The notes beneath the pieces are model-generated. The model saw only the letters and a program-made list of their open reading frames with translations. It searched no databases and had not been told where the DNA came from. Shown in pieces: positions 1-7,120 of a stretch of 38,721 nt of DNA. Position numbers and translations under genes: made by a program. The DNA is taken from NCBI GenBank assembly GCA_045645505.1, contig JAZRIW010000007.1, positions 1 through 38,721 on the forward strand, read 5' to 3'. Source of the stretch: Fumia sp045645505 (GTDB lineage Bacteria; Bacillota; Clostridia; Oscillospirales; Ruminococcaceae). How positions within the stretch are numbered: the first letter of the stretch is position 1; every line of letters starts with the position of its first letter.

Positions 1-405
1 GGGAGGTGTCACGGCTTGCCGTGACGGAAGGAGAGATCCCAACACCAACTAACCTTGTAGGGACAGGCGTCCCCGACTGTCCGCCCCTAACGTAAACTAA
101 CTTTTGTAGGGACTGACCTCCGGACAGTCCACAACAATCAACCGCCCTCGCACAACCAAAACGGCTACGCGCAAACAAAATCCCCCTCGGGGCTGGCGAG
201 GGGGATCGAGGGGGTGGGGGTGGGGAAAACCAACCTTTTACTGTAATTTCGCCTTCGGATTACGGGGCTCGACACAGCTTGCCGCAAGCGGCAAGCAAAC
301 GAATTTCCTTAACGGCTCTCGCCGTTACCTCGTAAACGAGGACGGAAAGTTCGCCCTTTGCTCACTTCGTGAGCGCGGGTTCTCGCACCGCGTATGCGGT
401 GCCAT
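1..405. repeat. GC-rich intergenic inverted-repeat region, no gene
   Basis: No credible coding frame is seen. The stretch is far richer in GC than the rest of the window and is packed with short inverted repeats: GTCACGGC/GCCGTGAC at 8-25, two related GTAGGGAC...GGACAGTCC-like blocks near 57-85 and 107-131, CCCCCTCG/CGAGGGGG near 182-206, GCTTGCCGC/GCGGCAAGC near 278-297, AACGG/CCGTT, CCTCG/CGAGG, GCTCAC/GTGAGC and GCACCGC/GCGGTGC up to 403. Such blocks resemble the dispersed intergenic repeats common in gut Clostridia. That likeness is from memory and was not searched. Bases 256-272 repeat 17 bases of the neighbouring tRNA-Gly. Confidence 0.5.
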
Positions 406-440
406 AAAAAAAACAGCACCCTTATGGGTGCTGCTTTTTT
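406..440 (-). terminator. Rho-independent terminator of the tRNA operon
   Basis: Stem CAGCACCC (414-421) / GGGTGCTG (426-433) with a TTAT loop. On the minus strand it is followed by eight T (complement of 406-413). It lies just after the tRNA-Gly CCA end. Confidence 0.85.
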
Positions 441-442
441 TA

Positions 443-518
443 TGGAGCGGATTACGGGGCTCGAACCCGCCACCTTCGCCTTGGCAAGGCGACGCTCTAC
501 CAAATGAGCTAAATCCGC
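443..518 (-). tRNA. tRNA-Gly (GCC)
   Basis: The minus strand gives a 76-nt cloverleaf: acceptor GCGGATT/AATCCGC, D-arm TAGCTC...GAGC, anticodon loop with GCC between TT and AAG, T-arm GGGTTCGAGCCCC, and an encoded CCA at 443-445. It is the last tRNA of a four-tRNA operon and is followed at once by the terminator. A 17-base copy of its 3' portion lies at 256-272. Confidence 0.95.
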
Positions 519-525
519 ATTTTTA

Positions 526-601
526 TGGTGCCTCCGGTCGGAATCGAACCAACGACACGGGGATTTTCAGTCCCCTGCTCTACCGACTGAGCTACAGAGG
601 C
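526..601 (-). tRNA. tRNA-Phe (GAA)
   Basis: A 76-nt cloverleaf on the minus strand. Acceptor GCCTCTG pairs with CGGAGGC (one G-U), the anticodon loop is CTGAAAA with anticodon GAA, the T-loop is TTCGATT, discriminator A, CCA encoded. Third gene of the Val-Asp-Phe-Gly operon, 7 bases upstream of tRNA-Gly. Confidence 0.95.
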
Positions 602-667
602 AAATATGTTATCACCTAAATCCCGTTTTATATATATGCAACAAAACGGGATTTGATGATTAATATT

Positions 668-744
668 TGGCGACCCGCATGGGGCTCGAACCCACGACCT
701 CTAGCGTGACAGGCTAGCGCTCTAACCAGCTGAGCTAGCGGGCC
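668..744 (-). tRNA. tRNA-Asp (GTC)
   Basis: A 77-nt cloverleaf on the minus strand. Acceptor GGCCCGC/GCGGGTC, D-loop AGCTGGTTAGA, anticodon loop CTGTCAC with GTC, T-arm GTGGGTTCGAGCCCCAT, discriminator G as expected for tRNA-Asp, CCA encoded. Second gene of the operon. Confidence 0.95.
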
Positions 745-751
745 AAAAAAA

Positions 752-827
752 TGGTGGGGACAACAGGGCTCGAACCTGTGACCCCCTGCTTGTAAGGCAG
801 GTGCTCTCCCAGCTGAGCTATACCCCC
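752..827 (-). tRNA. tRNA-Val (TAC)
   Basis: A 76-nt cloverleaf on the minus strand. Acceptor GGGGGTA/TGTCCCC with two wobble pairs, anticodon loop CTTACAA with TAC, T-loop TTCGAGC, discriminator A, CCA encoded. First gene of the operon, about 45 bases downstream of the promoter -10 box. Confidence 0.95.
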
Positions 828-871
828 ACATTTCTTCGTCTTTGAACTATGCCGTTCAAGGAACGAATATT

Positions 872-900
872 ATTATACACAATCAAAATTCATTTGTCAA
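872..900 (-). promoter_or_regulatory. Consensus sigma-A promoter of the tRNA operon
   Basis: The minus strand reads TTGACA (complement of 895-900), a 17-base spacer and TATAAT (complement of 872-877): a perfect match to the vegetative consensus. It directs transcription into tRNA-Val-Asp-Phe-Gly. Confidence 0.9.
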
Positions 901-929
901 CACTTTTTTTAAAAAATATTTTTATTTAC

Positions 930-958
930 TTGCAATATTATATTTTTTAAGCTATAAT
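930..958 (+). promoter_or_regulatory. Sigma-A promoter for the signal-peptidase-like gene
   Basis: TTGCAA (930-935), 17-base spacer, TATAAT (953-958). Transcription would begin near 965, so the coding start must lie downstream. This supports the TTG at 1013 over the upstream start codon at 842. Confidence 0.8.
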
Positions 959-1012
959 AACAATGTTAAATTAAGCAAATACGTTGTTTTTCAGTATTGG
1001 GGAGGGGAAGTT

Positions 1013-1651
1013 TTGAATAAAACAATGTCTTCTACATTCAAATATATTATTGCTATCGTATGCAGTTTTATTATATTGTGCAGTATAATCGGCCTGATAA
1101 TTTTGGTGATCGGCGCAAATAATGCAGATAAAACAGGGACTTTTAATATTTTTGGTAAAAGTTATCATTTGATGCAGTCAAATGATATGGAGCCTGTTAT
1201 TAATAACAATGAGATGATTGTAGTTAAGCATATACCTTCCACTTCTTTTATAGAAGGTGATTTGGTTGCTTTTTATTATGAACAGTTTAATGGTGAATAT
1301 TTATTAGTACGTCGCCTTGAGAAAATTGACGGAATGGATTATTTTCTTTTAAACGAAAAAAATGAAGAAATTATTATATCAGCAGGGGATACCAGATTTT
1401 TGGGAATCGTTACGAGCAAAAGTGCTTTTCTGGGAAAAATGCTTGTTTCGTTGCAAAGTAAAGACGGAAAAATGATTTTTATCTGGTGGAGTCTTGGAAT
1501 TCTCTTTTTTATTGCAGGAATTACCATGATGATTCATGTTATTTTGAAAAACAAGTATGAAGAACCTGAAGAGGCAGAAATAAAACCAATTAAGGAAGAA
1601 GTTAATAAGAAATTTGATTTCAGCGATATAGATTTTGATTTTGATGAATAA
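1013..1651 (+). CDS. Signal peptidase I-like membrane protein lacking catalytic residues
   Basis: A 212-residue protein from a TTG start preceded by GGGGAGGGG. The in-frame extension back to 842 runs through the tRNA promoter and is rejected. Layout: membrane segment about 11-33, an extracytoplasmic S26/SipW-like fold about 45-150, a second membrane segment about 158-180, then an acidic tail rich in Glu, Asp and Lys. The family signature SGSMEP reads SNDMEP here, so the nucleophilic Ser is Asp58. The SipW-type T-H-R motif reads V-R-R, so the general base His (or Lys) is Arg100. Later blocks (FLLNEKNEE, GDTRFLGIV) still follow the family pattern. It is probably an inactive homologue with a binding or structural role. 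The true function is not known, and no sortase or secreted-substrate gene is adjacent. Confidence 0.7.
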   Translation: MNKTMSSTFKYIIAIVCSFIILCSIIGLIILVIGANNADKTGTFNIFGKSYHLMQSNDMEPVINNNEMIVVKHIPSTSFIEGDLVAFYYEQFNGEYLLVRRLEKIDGMDYFLLNEKNEEIIISAGDTRFLGIVTSKSAFLGKMLVSLQSKDGKMIFIWWSLGILFFIAGITMMIHVILKNKYEEPEEAEIKPIKEEVNKKFDFSDIDFDFDE

Positions 1652-1708
1652 ATTTAATTTTACATTGTTTTAAAAGTTAAAGTAATTATTTATGCAAAGG
1701 AGTATATT

Positions 1709-2917
1709 ATGAAAAGAAATTTAATAGTTGGTCAGTCAGGTGGCCCGAGTGTTGCTATTAACGCAACTTTGGCAGGTGTAATAGCTGCATCACAACAAAA
1801 CTCAGACATCGGAAAAGTTTATGGAAGTAAAAACGGTATCGAGGGTATTTTAAACGATAACGTTATTGACTTGACAAATTTTTCTGATTTTGAAAAATTG
1901 AAAGTTACTCCCGCAATGGCTTTGGGTTCCTGCAGATGTAAGTTGCCTGCAGATTTAAATGATGATTTTTATAAAAAGATAGATGAAACCTTTAAAAAAT
2001 ATAATATAGGATATTTTTTATACATAGGTGGAAATGACAGTATGGATACTGTCAGCAAACTCAGTAAATATTATGAGGGTAAAGAAGATGCACCTGTTAT
2101 TGTAGGTGTTCCCAAAACTATTGATAACGATTTACCTTTGACTGATCACACTCCCGGTTATGGAAGTGCTGCTAAGTATGTTGCAGTTACAATGAATGAG
2201 CTTATCAGAGACCTTTCTATATATAATTTAAAATCAGTTACTATTATTGAAATTATGGGAAGAGACGCAGGATGGCTTACTCTTGCGGCAGGTGTTCCTA
2301 AATATTTAGGCGATAGCAAACCTGACATTATTGCAATTCCCGAGGTTCCTTTTGATGAAAATGATTTTATAATTAAAGTAAAAGAAAAAATGGAAACTAC
2401 GAATAATATTATAGTTGCAGTCAGCGAAGGAATAAGAGACAAGGATGGAAATTATGTTGGCAGTTCTGCTAAAAGTGGAGCAGTTGATAATTTCGGGCAT
2501 GCTTATTTAAGCGGTGTTGCAAAATATCTTGAGCTTTTAGTTAAAGAAAAAATCGGCTGCAAGGTGCGTTCAATAGAATTTAATCTTATGCAGAGATGTG
2601 CTTCTCATGTAGCTTCGCTTTCTGATATTGAAGAGGGATTTGGCATTGGAAAACATGGTGTTGAGACTGCTGTAAAGGGCATTACCGGTAAAATGGTTGC
2701 AATAAAGAGAGTTTCTGACACACCTTATTCTATAGAGTTTACAGAAATAGATGTTGACGATGCCGCAAATAAAGAAAAAACAGTTCCGGAAAAATGGTAT
2801 AATCTTGAAGATAAAAAGGTGCAAAAAGAAATTTGTGATTATATTTTACCGCTTATCAAAGGTGATACTAAAAAGTTTGTCAATGAGTATGGCTTGAATG
2901 ATTATGTAATATTTTAA
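1709..2917 (+). CDS. pfp: 6-phosphofructokinase, pyrophosphate-dependent type
   Basis: A 402-residue cytoplasmic glycolytic enzyme converting fructose 6-phosphate to fructose 1,6-bisphosphate. Visible motifs: GQSGGPS at 8-14, GGNDS at 107-111, PKTIDND at 135-141, and EIMGRDAGWL near 181-190. The two positions used to tell donors apart, Asp110 (Gly in ATP enzymes) and Lys136 (Gly in ATP enzymes), both point to pyrophosphate and to a reversible reaction. Asn109 in place of the usual Asp is a family variant. Start ATG follows AAAGGAG at a normal distance. It lies 57 bases after the signal-peptidase-like gene with no clear promoter between, so it may be co-transcribed, and it ends at a strong terminator. 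Confidence 0.88.
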   Translation: MKRNLIVGQSGGPSVAINATLAGVIAASQQNSDIGKVYGSKNGIEGILNDNVIDLTNFSDFEKLKVTPAMALGSCRCKLPADLNDDFYKKIDETFKKYNIGYFLYIGGNDSMDTVSKLSKYYEGKEDAPVIVGVPKTIDNDLPLTDHTPGYGSAAKYVAVTMNELIRDLSIYNLKSVTIIEIMGRDAGWLTLAAGVPKYLGDSKPDIIAIPEVPFDENDFIIKVKEKMETTNNIIVAVSEGIRDKDGNYVGSSAKSGAVDNFGHAYLSGVAKYLELLVKEKIGCKVRSIEFNLMQRCASHVASLSDIEEGFGIGKHGVETAVKGITGKMVAIKRVSDTPYSIEFTEIDVDDAANKEKTVPEKWYNLEDKKVQKEICDYILPLIKGDTKKFVNEYGLNDYVIF

Positions 2918-2932
2918 AAAATTTTATTATTA

Positions 2933-2972
2933 AAAGGTGCAGATTCTATAAAGAATCTGCACCTTTATTTTT
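2933..2972 (+). terminator. Rho-independent terminator after pfp
   Basis: Perfect 11-bp stem GGTGCAGATTC (2936-2946) / GAATCTGCACC (2953-2963), loop TATAAA, then a T-rich tract. Confidence 0.92.
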
Positions 2973-3077
2973 GTTTAAATTAAATTAAAAATGGGAAAAT
3001 TATTTTTGAAATTAAAACCAAACATAAAAAAAGAAAAATTTCAAAAAATATAAAAAGTGAAAGGAGGAGAGCTTAAA

Positions 3078-4313
3078 TTGAGGAAAATAATTAAAACTAC
3101 CAGTTTAATTTTTGGAGTTTTAACTTCTTGTATAATGGGATATGTGACTTATCTTGATAGTGATATTCCTGATAATTTTTATATATATGCAGATGAAAAG
3201 CTTAATATTTATGAGCATAGTGAAGTTTCTGTAAAAGAGCCTGAACTAAAAAAACAAGTAAGGGCAGGGAATATGATTTCTTCTGTAAAATCAGTTGAAC
3301 TGAAAGCTTTTGGGATTATACCTGTTAAAACTGCTTATCTTCATAAAACTGATGAAAAATATCTCGTGCCGTGCGGGACACCATTTGGGATAAAAATGCT
3401 GACAGACGGAGTTGTTGTAGTTGGGTTAAGTCCCGTTGAAACTGATAGAGGAGCTGTTTCACCTGCACAAATCGCAGGGATTAAAGAAGGTGATATAATT
3501 TTGTCACTTAATGGGGAAAAAGTTTCTTCTTTTAATGATATTTCCAAAAAAATAGATAACAATAAAGGCAAAGAAATGACAGTTAAAATTAAAAGACAAG
3601 ATAAAGAATTGACTATTAAGCTTTCGGCAGTGAAAAGTATTTCGGACGGTATTTATCGTTGCGGTATCTGGGTGAGGGATAGTTCAGCAGGGATAGGAAC
3701 AATTACTTTTTATGATCCTGTTACCGGAAGTTTTGGAGGATTGGGGCATGCGGTTTGCGATGCTGATACGGGTGAAATTCTGCCTCTTTCGAGTGGGGAG
3801 GTTGTGCCTGTTACAATTTTAGATATAACTAAGGGTACAGCGGGATATCCCGGGGAACTTAAGGGGACTTTTATTTCTAATTCTGTGGTAGGAAAACTTT
3901 TAAATAACAGTGAGACCGGAGTTTACGGACAACTGAAAAATAAGCCTTCTGAAAACGAACCTATCCCAATTTCTTTAAAGCAGGACGTTAAAGAAGGGAA
4001 AGCTTATATATATACCACAATTTCCGGAACGCATCCTGAAATCTATGAAATAGAGATAGAAAAGACAAAGTTAAACAGTAAAAATTCCACTAAAAATATG
4101 GTGATTGAAATTATCGATGAGGATTTATTAAAGGCAACAGGCGGAATTGTTCAGGGAATGAGCGGAAGTCCTATTATTCAGGACGGCAAACTGGTGGGTG
4201 CTGTGACTCACGTTTTTGTAAATGACCCGACGAGAGGATATGGGATATTTATTGAGAATATGCTAAAAACTGCGCAAGGTATAGAAGAAAATAAATTAAA
4301 AAATGCATCGTAA
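3078..4313 (+). CDS. spoIVB: SpoIVB sporulation serine protease (S55 family)
   Basis: A 411-residue protein from TTG 3078, set 7 bases after AAGGAGGAGA. A GTG at 3057 lies upstream of that ribosome binding site. An N-terminal membrane anchor about 6-24 is followed by a PDZ domain about 105-185 (IAGIKEGDIILSLNG) and the S55 protease domain. The catalytic triad is complete: His224 in GLGHAV, Asp347 fifteen residues before the Ser, and Ser362 in GMSGSP. In Bacillus this protease is secreted by the forespore to trigger pro-sigma-K processing. In most Clostridia spo0A lies directly downstream, but here it is 7.5 kb away. The stop is followed by a terminator shared with the convergent AraC gene. 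I saw no convincing sigma-F/G promoter. Confidence 0.93.
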   Translation: MRKIIKTTSLIFGVLTSCIMGYVTYLDSDIPDNFYIYADEKLNIYEHSEVSVKEPELKKQVRAGNMISSVKSVELKAFGIIPVKTAYLHKTDEKYLVPCGTPFGIKMLTDGVVVVGLSPVETDRGAVSPAQIAGIKEGDIILSLNGEKVSSFNDISKKIDNNKGKEMTVKIKRQDKELTIKLSAVKSISDGIYRCGIWVRDSSAGIGTITFYDPVTGSFGGLGHAVCDADTGEILPLSSGEVVPVTILDITKGTAGYPGELKGTFISNSVVGKLLNNSETGVYGQLKNKPSENEPIPISLKQDVKEGKAYIYTTISGTHPEIYEIEIEKTKLNSKNSTKNMVIEIIDEDLLKATGGIVQGMSGSPIIQDGKLVGAVTHVFVNDPTRGYGIFIENMLKTAQGIEENKLKNAS

Positions 4314-4314
4314 A

Positions 4315-4347
4315 AAAAGCATCCCGATTATTTTCGGGATGCTTTTC
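4315..4347. terminator. Bidirectional terminator between spoIVB and the AraC gene (copy A)
   Basis: Stem AGCATCCCGA / TCGGGATGCT with A and T runs on both sides, so it works in both directions. The loop holds the AraC stop codon (TAA, complement of 4328-4330), so the hairpin encodes the AraC C-terminus KASRK. Bases 4315-4346 are identical to 7088-7119. Confidence 0.88.
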
Positions 4348-5110
4348 TGTATTGGGAAGGCGACAGATTTGTATTTTTTTTGAAAAAATCGTTAAAGGTT
4401 CTCAAACTCTGAAAACCGCTTTTAAAGGCTATCGAAATAATGGCTTCGTCAGTATTTTCTAAAAGTGAGATTGCTGTTTCAAGTCGATGAATATTTAAAA
4501 AATCAGAAAAGGTCATATTAAAAGTATTGTGAAAGCATCTGGACATATAGTTATAGTCATAACCGAATTTTTTGGCCAAATCTGAAAGTGTAAGTTTTTG
4601 AGTGTGATGCTTTATCACATAATCCGAAACAACAGTTGCAATCCGCGATTCGTTTACAGATTTATCAATAAGTTTTGTGCTGTTAAGATATTCTTCTAAA
4701 ACAGCGTATAACGATGATTTTAATTGTAACGTTGTAGGGGTAGTATTGTTAATCAGTTGCAGTTTAACAAAGTCCTCGACTGCGTTTTTGCAACGAAATT
4801 GAAAGCCTTTGCCCGTTTTATTTGAAAGTTGTTTTGATAAATATCTTATATAATCTTCTGAAAAAACCAAAACCCAATATAGTGTATCGATTTCAGGCTC
4901 GTAACGGTGAATATCATAAGGCAGACACAGACCAAAGTCTCTGCTTGTTAAACGGTATTTTGTGTTGTTGACAGTACAGTTTACGGCACCTTTAATAACA
5001 TAGATGAGTTCTAAATTTTTGTGGAAATGGTGCTCCCAAATTTTGTCGGTATAAAAAAAGGCATTGTAATTATAGTTAGATAAAGAGTTGGTTGCCTGAT
5101 GAAGAATCAT
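4328..5110 (-). CDS. AraC-family transcriptional regulator with cupin sensor domain
   Basis: A 260-residue protein from the ATG at 5110 (GGGGTG eight bases upstream). A GTG three codons earlier is also possible. An N-terminal cupin-like ligand-binding half is suggested by HHFHKNLELIYVIKG and the following beta-rich stretch. The C-terminal two-helix-turn-helix AraC/XylS domain spans about 160-258 (LTLSDLAKKFGYDYNYMSRCF and IAFKSGFQSLRTFNDFFKK). It is divergent from the GH127 gene, with about 100 bases between the two starts, so it most likely senses an arabinose-type sugar and controls that gene. The last five residues are encoded inside the terminator hairpin. The ligand is inferred only from context. 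Confidence 0.88.
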   Translation of the reverse strand: MILHQATNSLSNYNYNAFFYTDKIWEHHFHKNLELIYVIKGAVNCTVNNTKYRLTSRDFGLCLPYDIHRYEPEIDTLYWVLVFSEDYIRYLSKQLSNKTGKGFQFRCKNAVEDFVKLQLINNTTPTTLQLKSSLYAVLEEYLNSTKLIDKSVNESRIATVVSDYVIKHHTQKLTLSDLAKKFGYDYNYMSRCFHNTFNMTFSDFLNIHRLETAISLLENTDEAIISIAFKSGFQSLRTFNDFFKKNTNLSPSQYRKASRK

Positions 5111-5143
5111 ATCGCACACCCCAAAAGATAAATTATTGCTATA

Positions 5144-5173
5144 ATTATAGGATATTCAGCAAGATTATGTCAA
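5144..5173 (-). promoter_or_regulatory. Promoter of the AraC-family gene
   Basis: The minus strand has TTGACA (complement of 5168-5173), an 18-base spacer and TATAAT (complement of 5144-5149). It overlaps the region upstream of the divergent GH127 gene. Confidence 0.7.
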
Positions 5174-5174
5174 C

Positions 5175-5189
5175 TATATGCCATATAAT
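5175..5189 (+). promoter_or_regulatory. GH127 -10 region overlapping a palindrome (possible operator)
   Basis: TATATG-C-CATATA at 5175-5187 is a perfect 6-bp inverted repeat around one base. TATAAT at 5184-5189 could be the GH127 -10 box, with no good -35 box at 16-18 bases. A missing -35 is typical of activator-dependent promoters and would suit AraC control. The site is short and AT-rich, so chance is possible. Confidence 0.35.
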
Positions 5190-5211
5190 TTTTAAAAAAG
5201 GAGGAATTTTT

Positions 5212-7038
5212 ATGTTTCAAAAGTATCCTGAGGTAGGCAGTGTTAAGATTGATGACAAATTCTGGACACCATATCTTAAAAACATTCGCAATATTACTGT
5301 ACCGCATGTTTTTAATAAAATGGAGGAAGAAAATTTTATTGCGAATTTCCATTCTGTGATAACAGAAAATGGTGATAAACATACAGGCCTTCCTTTTTTC
5401 GATGGATTGCTTTTTGAATCACTTCGCGGTGCCTGTGATTTTTTGGCTGACAAGCGGGACGTTATACTGGAAGCTTATGTTGATAAATTAATAGAGGTTA
5501 TTATAGAAGCACAAGCACAGGACGGATTTCTCTGCACAGTGACTATGTTTGATTATCCTGATAAGCGGTGGGGAGATAATGATGGCGATATTGTAATACA
5601 GCACGATCTTTATAACCATGGTTGTCTTATTGAAGCCGCAATAAGTCATTATAATGCAACAGGTAAAACCATTCTTTTGAGTGCAGCTGTAAAAGCGGCA
5701 AATCTTATAGTGAACACTATAGGAAAGTCCCCTAAAAAGAATATAGTTCCGGGACATTCTTTGCCTGAAGAAGCATTTGTAAAGCTTTATCGTCTTTTTC
5801 GTGATGATTCTTTTTTGCAAGAGTTTATTATACAAAACAATGTGAATTTTGAAGAATATCTTGAAATAGCAGAATTCTGGTATGATGCCAGAGGTGACCA
5901 TAACGGACGTTTCTTGTGTAAAACTTTTAAGCCGTATTACAGTCAGGATCATATTACTTTTTCAAAGCAGACTGAAGCTGTAGGGCATTCGGTTCGCGCA
6001 ATGCTTTGTTATTTAGGCGCAACGGTAGTTGCACAGGAAAAGGGAAGAGATGACTTTCTTGAGGTCTTGAATATTCTCTGGGATAGTGTTGTTAATAAAA
6101 AACTTCATATAAGCGGAGGTATTGGTGCACGACACGATATTGAAGGGTTTGATGTTGATTATAATTTGCCGAATAAAGCGTATCTTGAAACCTGCGCAGC
6201 TATCGGACTTGCATTCTGGAATACCGAAATGAATATTGTTTTTACAAACTCAAAATATTTTGATTGTTTTGAAAGGTCACTTTATAACAATATTCTTTCG
6301 GCTGTTGGCAGTGATTTTTGCCATTTTTTCTATCAAAATCCTCTAGAAAGTGATGGAAAATTGCGTCGATGGTCTTGGCACGGATGTCCTTGTTGTCCAC
6401 CTATGATTTTGAAAATTTTCTCTGCACTGAATAGCTTTATCTATTCTTACGATGAAGAAAGCATAAATGTTAATATGTTTATCGGAAGCAGTTATGAAAA
6501 TGAGTGCTTTTCAATTTGCCAGTCTGATAATAAAATTACCATCGATTCAAAAGGAAAAAGAATTATTGTCAGAGTCCGCATACCGGAATACGTTGAACAT
6601 TTTTCTATGTCAAAAGAGTTCAGAGTTGAAAACGGATACGCAGTTGTGGAAGACATATGGGATGAAAACAAGCCACTTGTTATGACTTATGATGTGCCGA
6701 TTCGCAGAATATACTGTAATCCGAAAGTGATAGAAAATCGCGGTAAGATTGCTGTTATGCACGGACCGTTTGTTATGTGTGCCGAGGGGATAGATAACGG
6801 TGGAAATGTTAATATAGAAGTATCACAAATGCCTGAGTTAACAAAGTGCGGTGAAAATATAGTAGGTAAAACTGCAAAAGGCAAAAACTTCTGTCTTATA
6901 CCATATTATAAATGGTGTAATCGTGGCGATTCAGAAAATGACGCAAAAATGTCTGTCTGGTTAAATCAGGAAAATATGCGTAGCATAGATGAATTGGCAA
7001 CAGATATTGAAGATAAATTATATGCAAAGTATGAATAG
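5212..7038 (+). CDS. Glycoside hydrolase family 127 (beta-L-arabinofuranosidase type)
   Basis: A 608-residue protein starting at ATG 5212 behind AAGGAGG; the longer frame begins before that site. No signal peptide is seen, so it acts in the cytoplasm on imported oligosaccharides. The GH127 zinc-cysteine centre is present: Glu326 and Cys328 in LETC, then Cys394 and Cys395 in the CCPP motif. In characterised GH127 enzymes the Glu, two Cys of this pair and one further Cys bind zinc, and a Cys is the nucleophile. An all-alpha barrel (about 1-430) is followed by a beta-rich C-terminal part. The family contains beta-L-arabinofuranosidases and related enzymes, so exact substrate is open. It is likely activated by the divergent AraC protein. 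Confidence 0.9.
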   Translation: MFQKYPEVGSVKIDDKFWTPYLKNIRNITVPHVFNKMEEENFIANFHSVITENGDKHTGLPFFDGLLFESLRGACDFLADKRDVILEAYVDKLIEVIIEAQAQDGFLCTVTMFDYPDKRWGDNDGDIVIQHDLYNHGCLIEAAISHYNATGKTILLSAAVKAANLIVNTIGKSPKKNIVPGHSLPEEAFVKLYRLFRDDSFLQEFIIQNNVNFEEYLEIAEFWYDARGDHNGRFLCKTFKPYYSQDHITFSKQTEAVGHSVRAMLCYLGATVVAQEKGRDDFLEVLNILWDSVVNKKLHISGGIGARHDIEGFDVDYNLPNKAYLETCAAIGLAFWNTEMNIVFTNSKYFDCFERSLYNNILSAVGSDFCHFFYQNPLESDGKLRRWSWHGCPCCPPMILKIFSALNSFIYSYDEESINVNMFIGSSYENECFSICQSDNKITIDSKGKRIIVRVRIPEYVEHFSMSKEFRVENGYAVVEDIWDENKPLVMTYDVPIRRIYCNPKVIENRGKIAVMHGPFVMCAEGIDNGGNVNIEVSQMPELTKCGENIVGKTAKGKNFCLIPYYKWCNRGDSENDAKMSVWLNQENMRSIDELATDIEDKLYAKYE

Positions 7039-7039
7039 G

Positions 7040-7084
7040 GTATTTGTTATCTTTATTGAGAATATGTTTGATGCGCTAAAATAA
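7040..7084 (+). pseudogene. Remnant of a spoIVB 3' end
   Basis: Immediately after the GH127 stop, the frame 7040-7084 reads VFVIFIENMFDALK and a stop. This matches the SpoIVB C-terminus (GYGIFIENMLKTAQ) of this window. Bases 7052-7066 are identical to 4248-4262, and an AAATAAATTAAAA stretch is also shared before an identical terminator. No start or protease domain remains. Confidence 0.6.
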
Positions 7085-7087
7085 ATT

Positions 7088-7120
7088 AAAAGCATCCCGA
7101 TTATTTTCGGGATGCTTTTA
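7088..7120. terminator. Bidirectional terminator between GH127 and dsdA (copy B)
   Basis: Identical over 32 bases to the terminator at 4315-4346. The loop again holds the stop codon of the convergent minus-strand gene, so DsdA also ends in KASRK. Confidence 0.88.

Noticed and set aside
309..831. Short open frames across the tRNA cluster on both strands (for example 309-503, 428-619, 628-831)
   Set aside because: They are translations of tRNA genes and hairpins, with the usual tRNA-shadow peptides such as VAGSSPV, and have no ribosome binding sites.
842..1012. N-terminal extension of the signal-peptidase-like gene
   Set aside because: It runs through the tRNA promoter and upstream of the gene's own promoter; the TTG at 1013 has a strong ribosome binding site.
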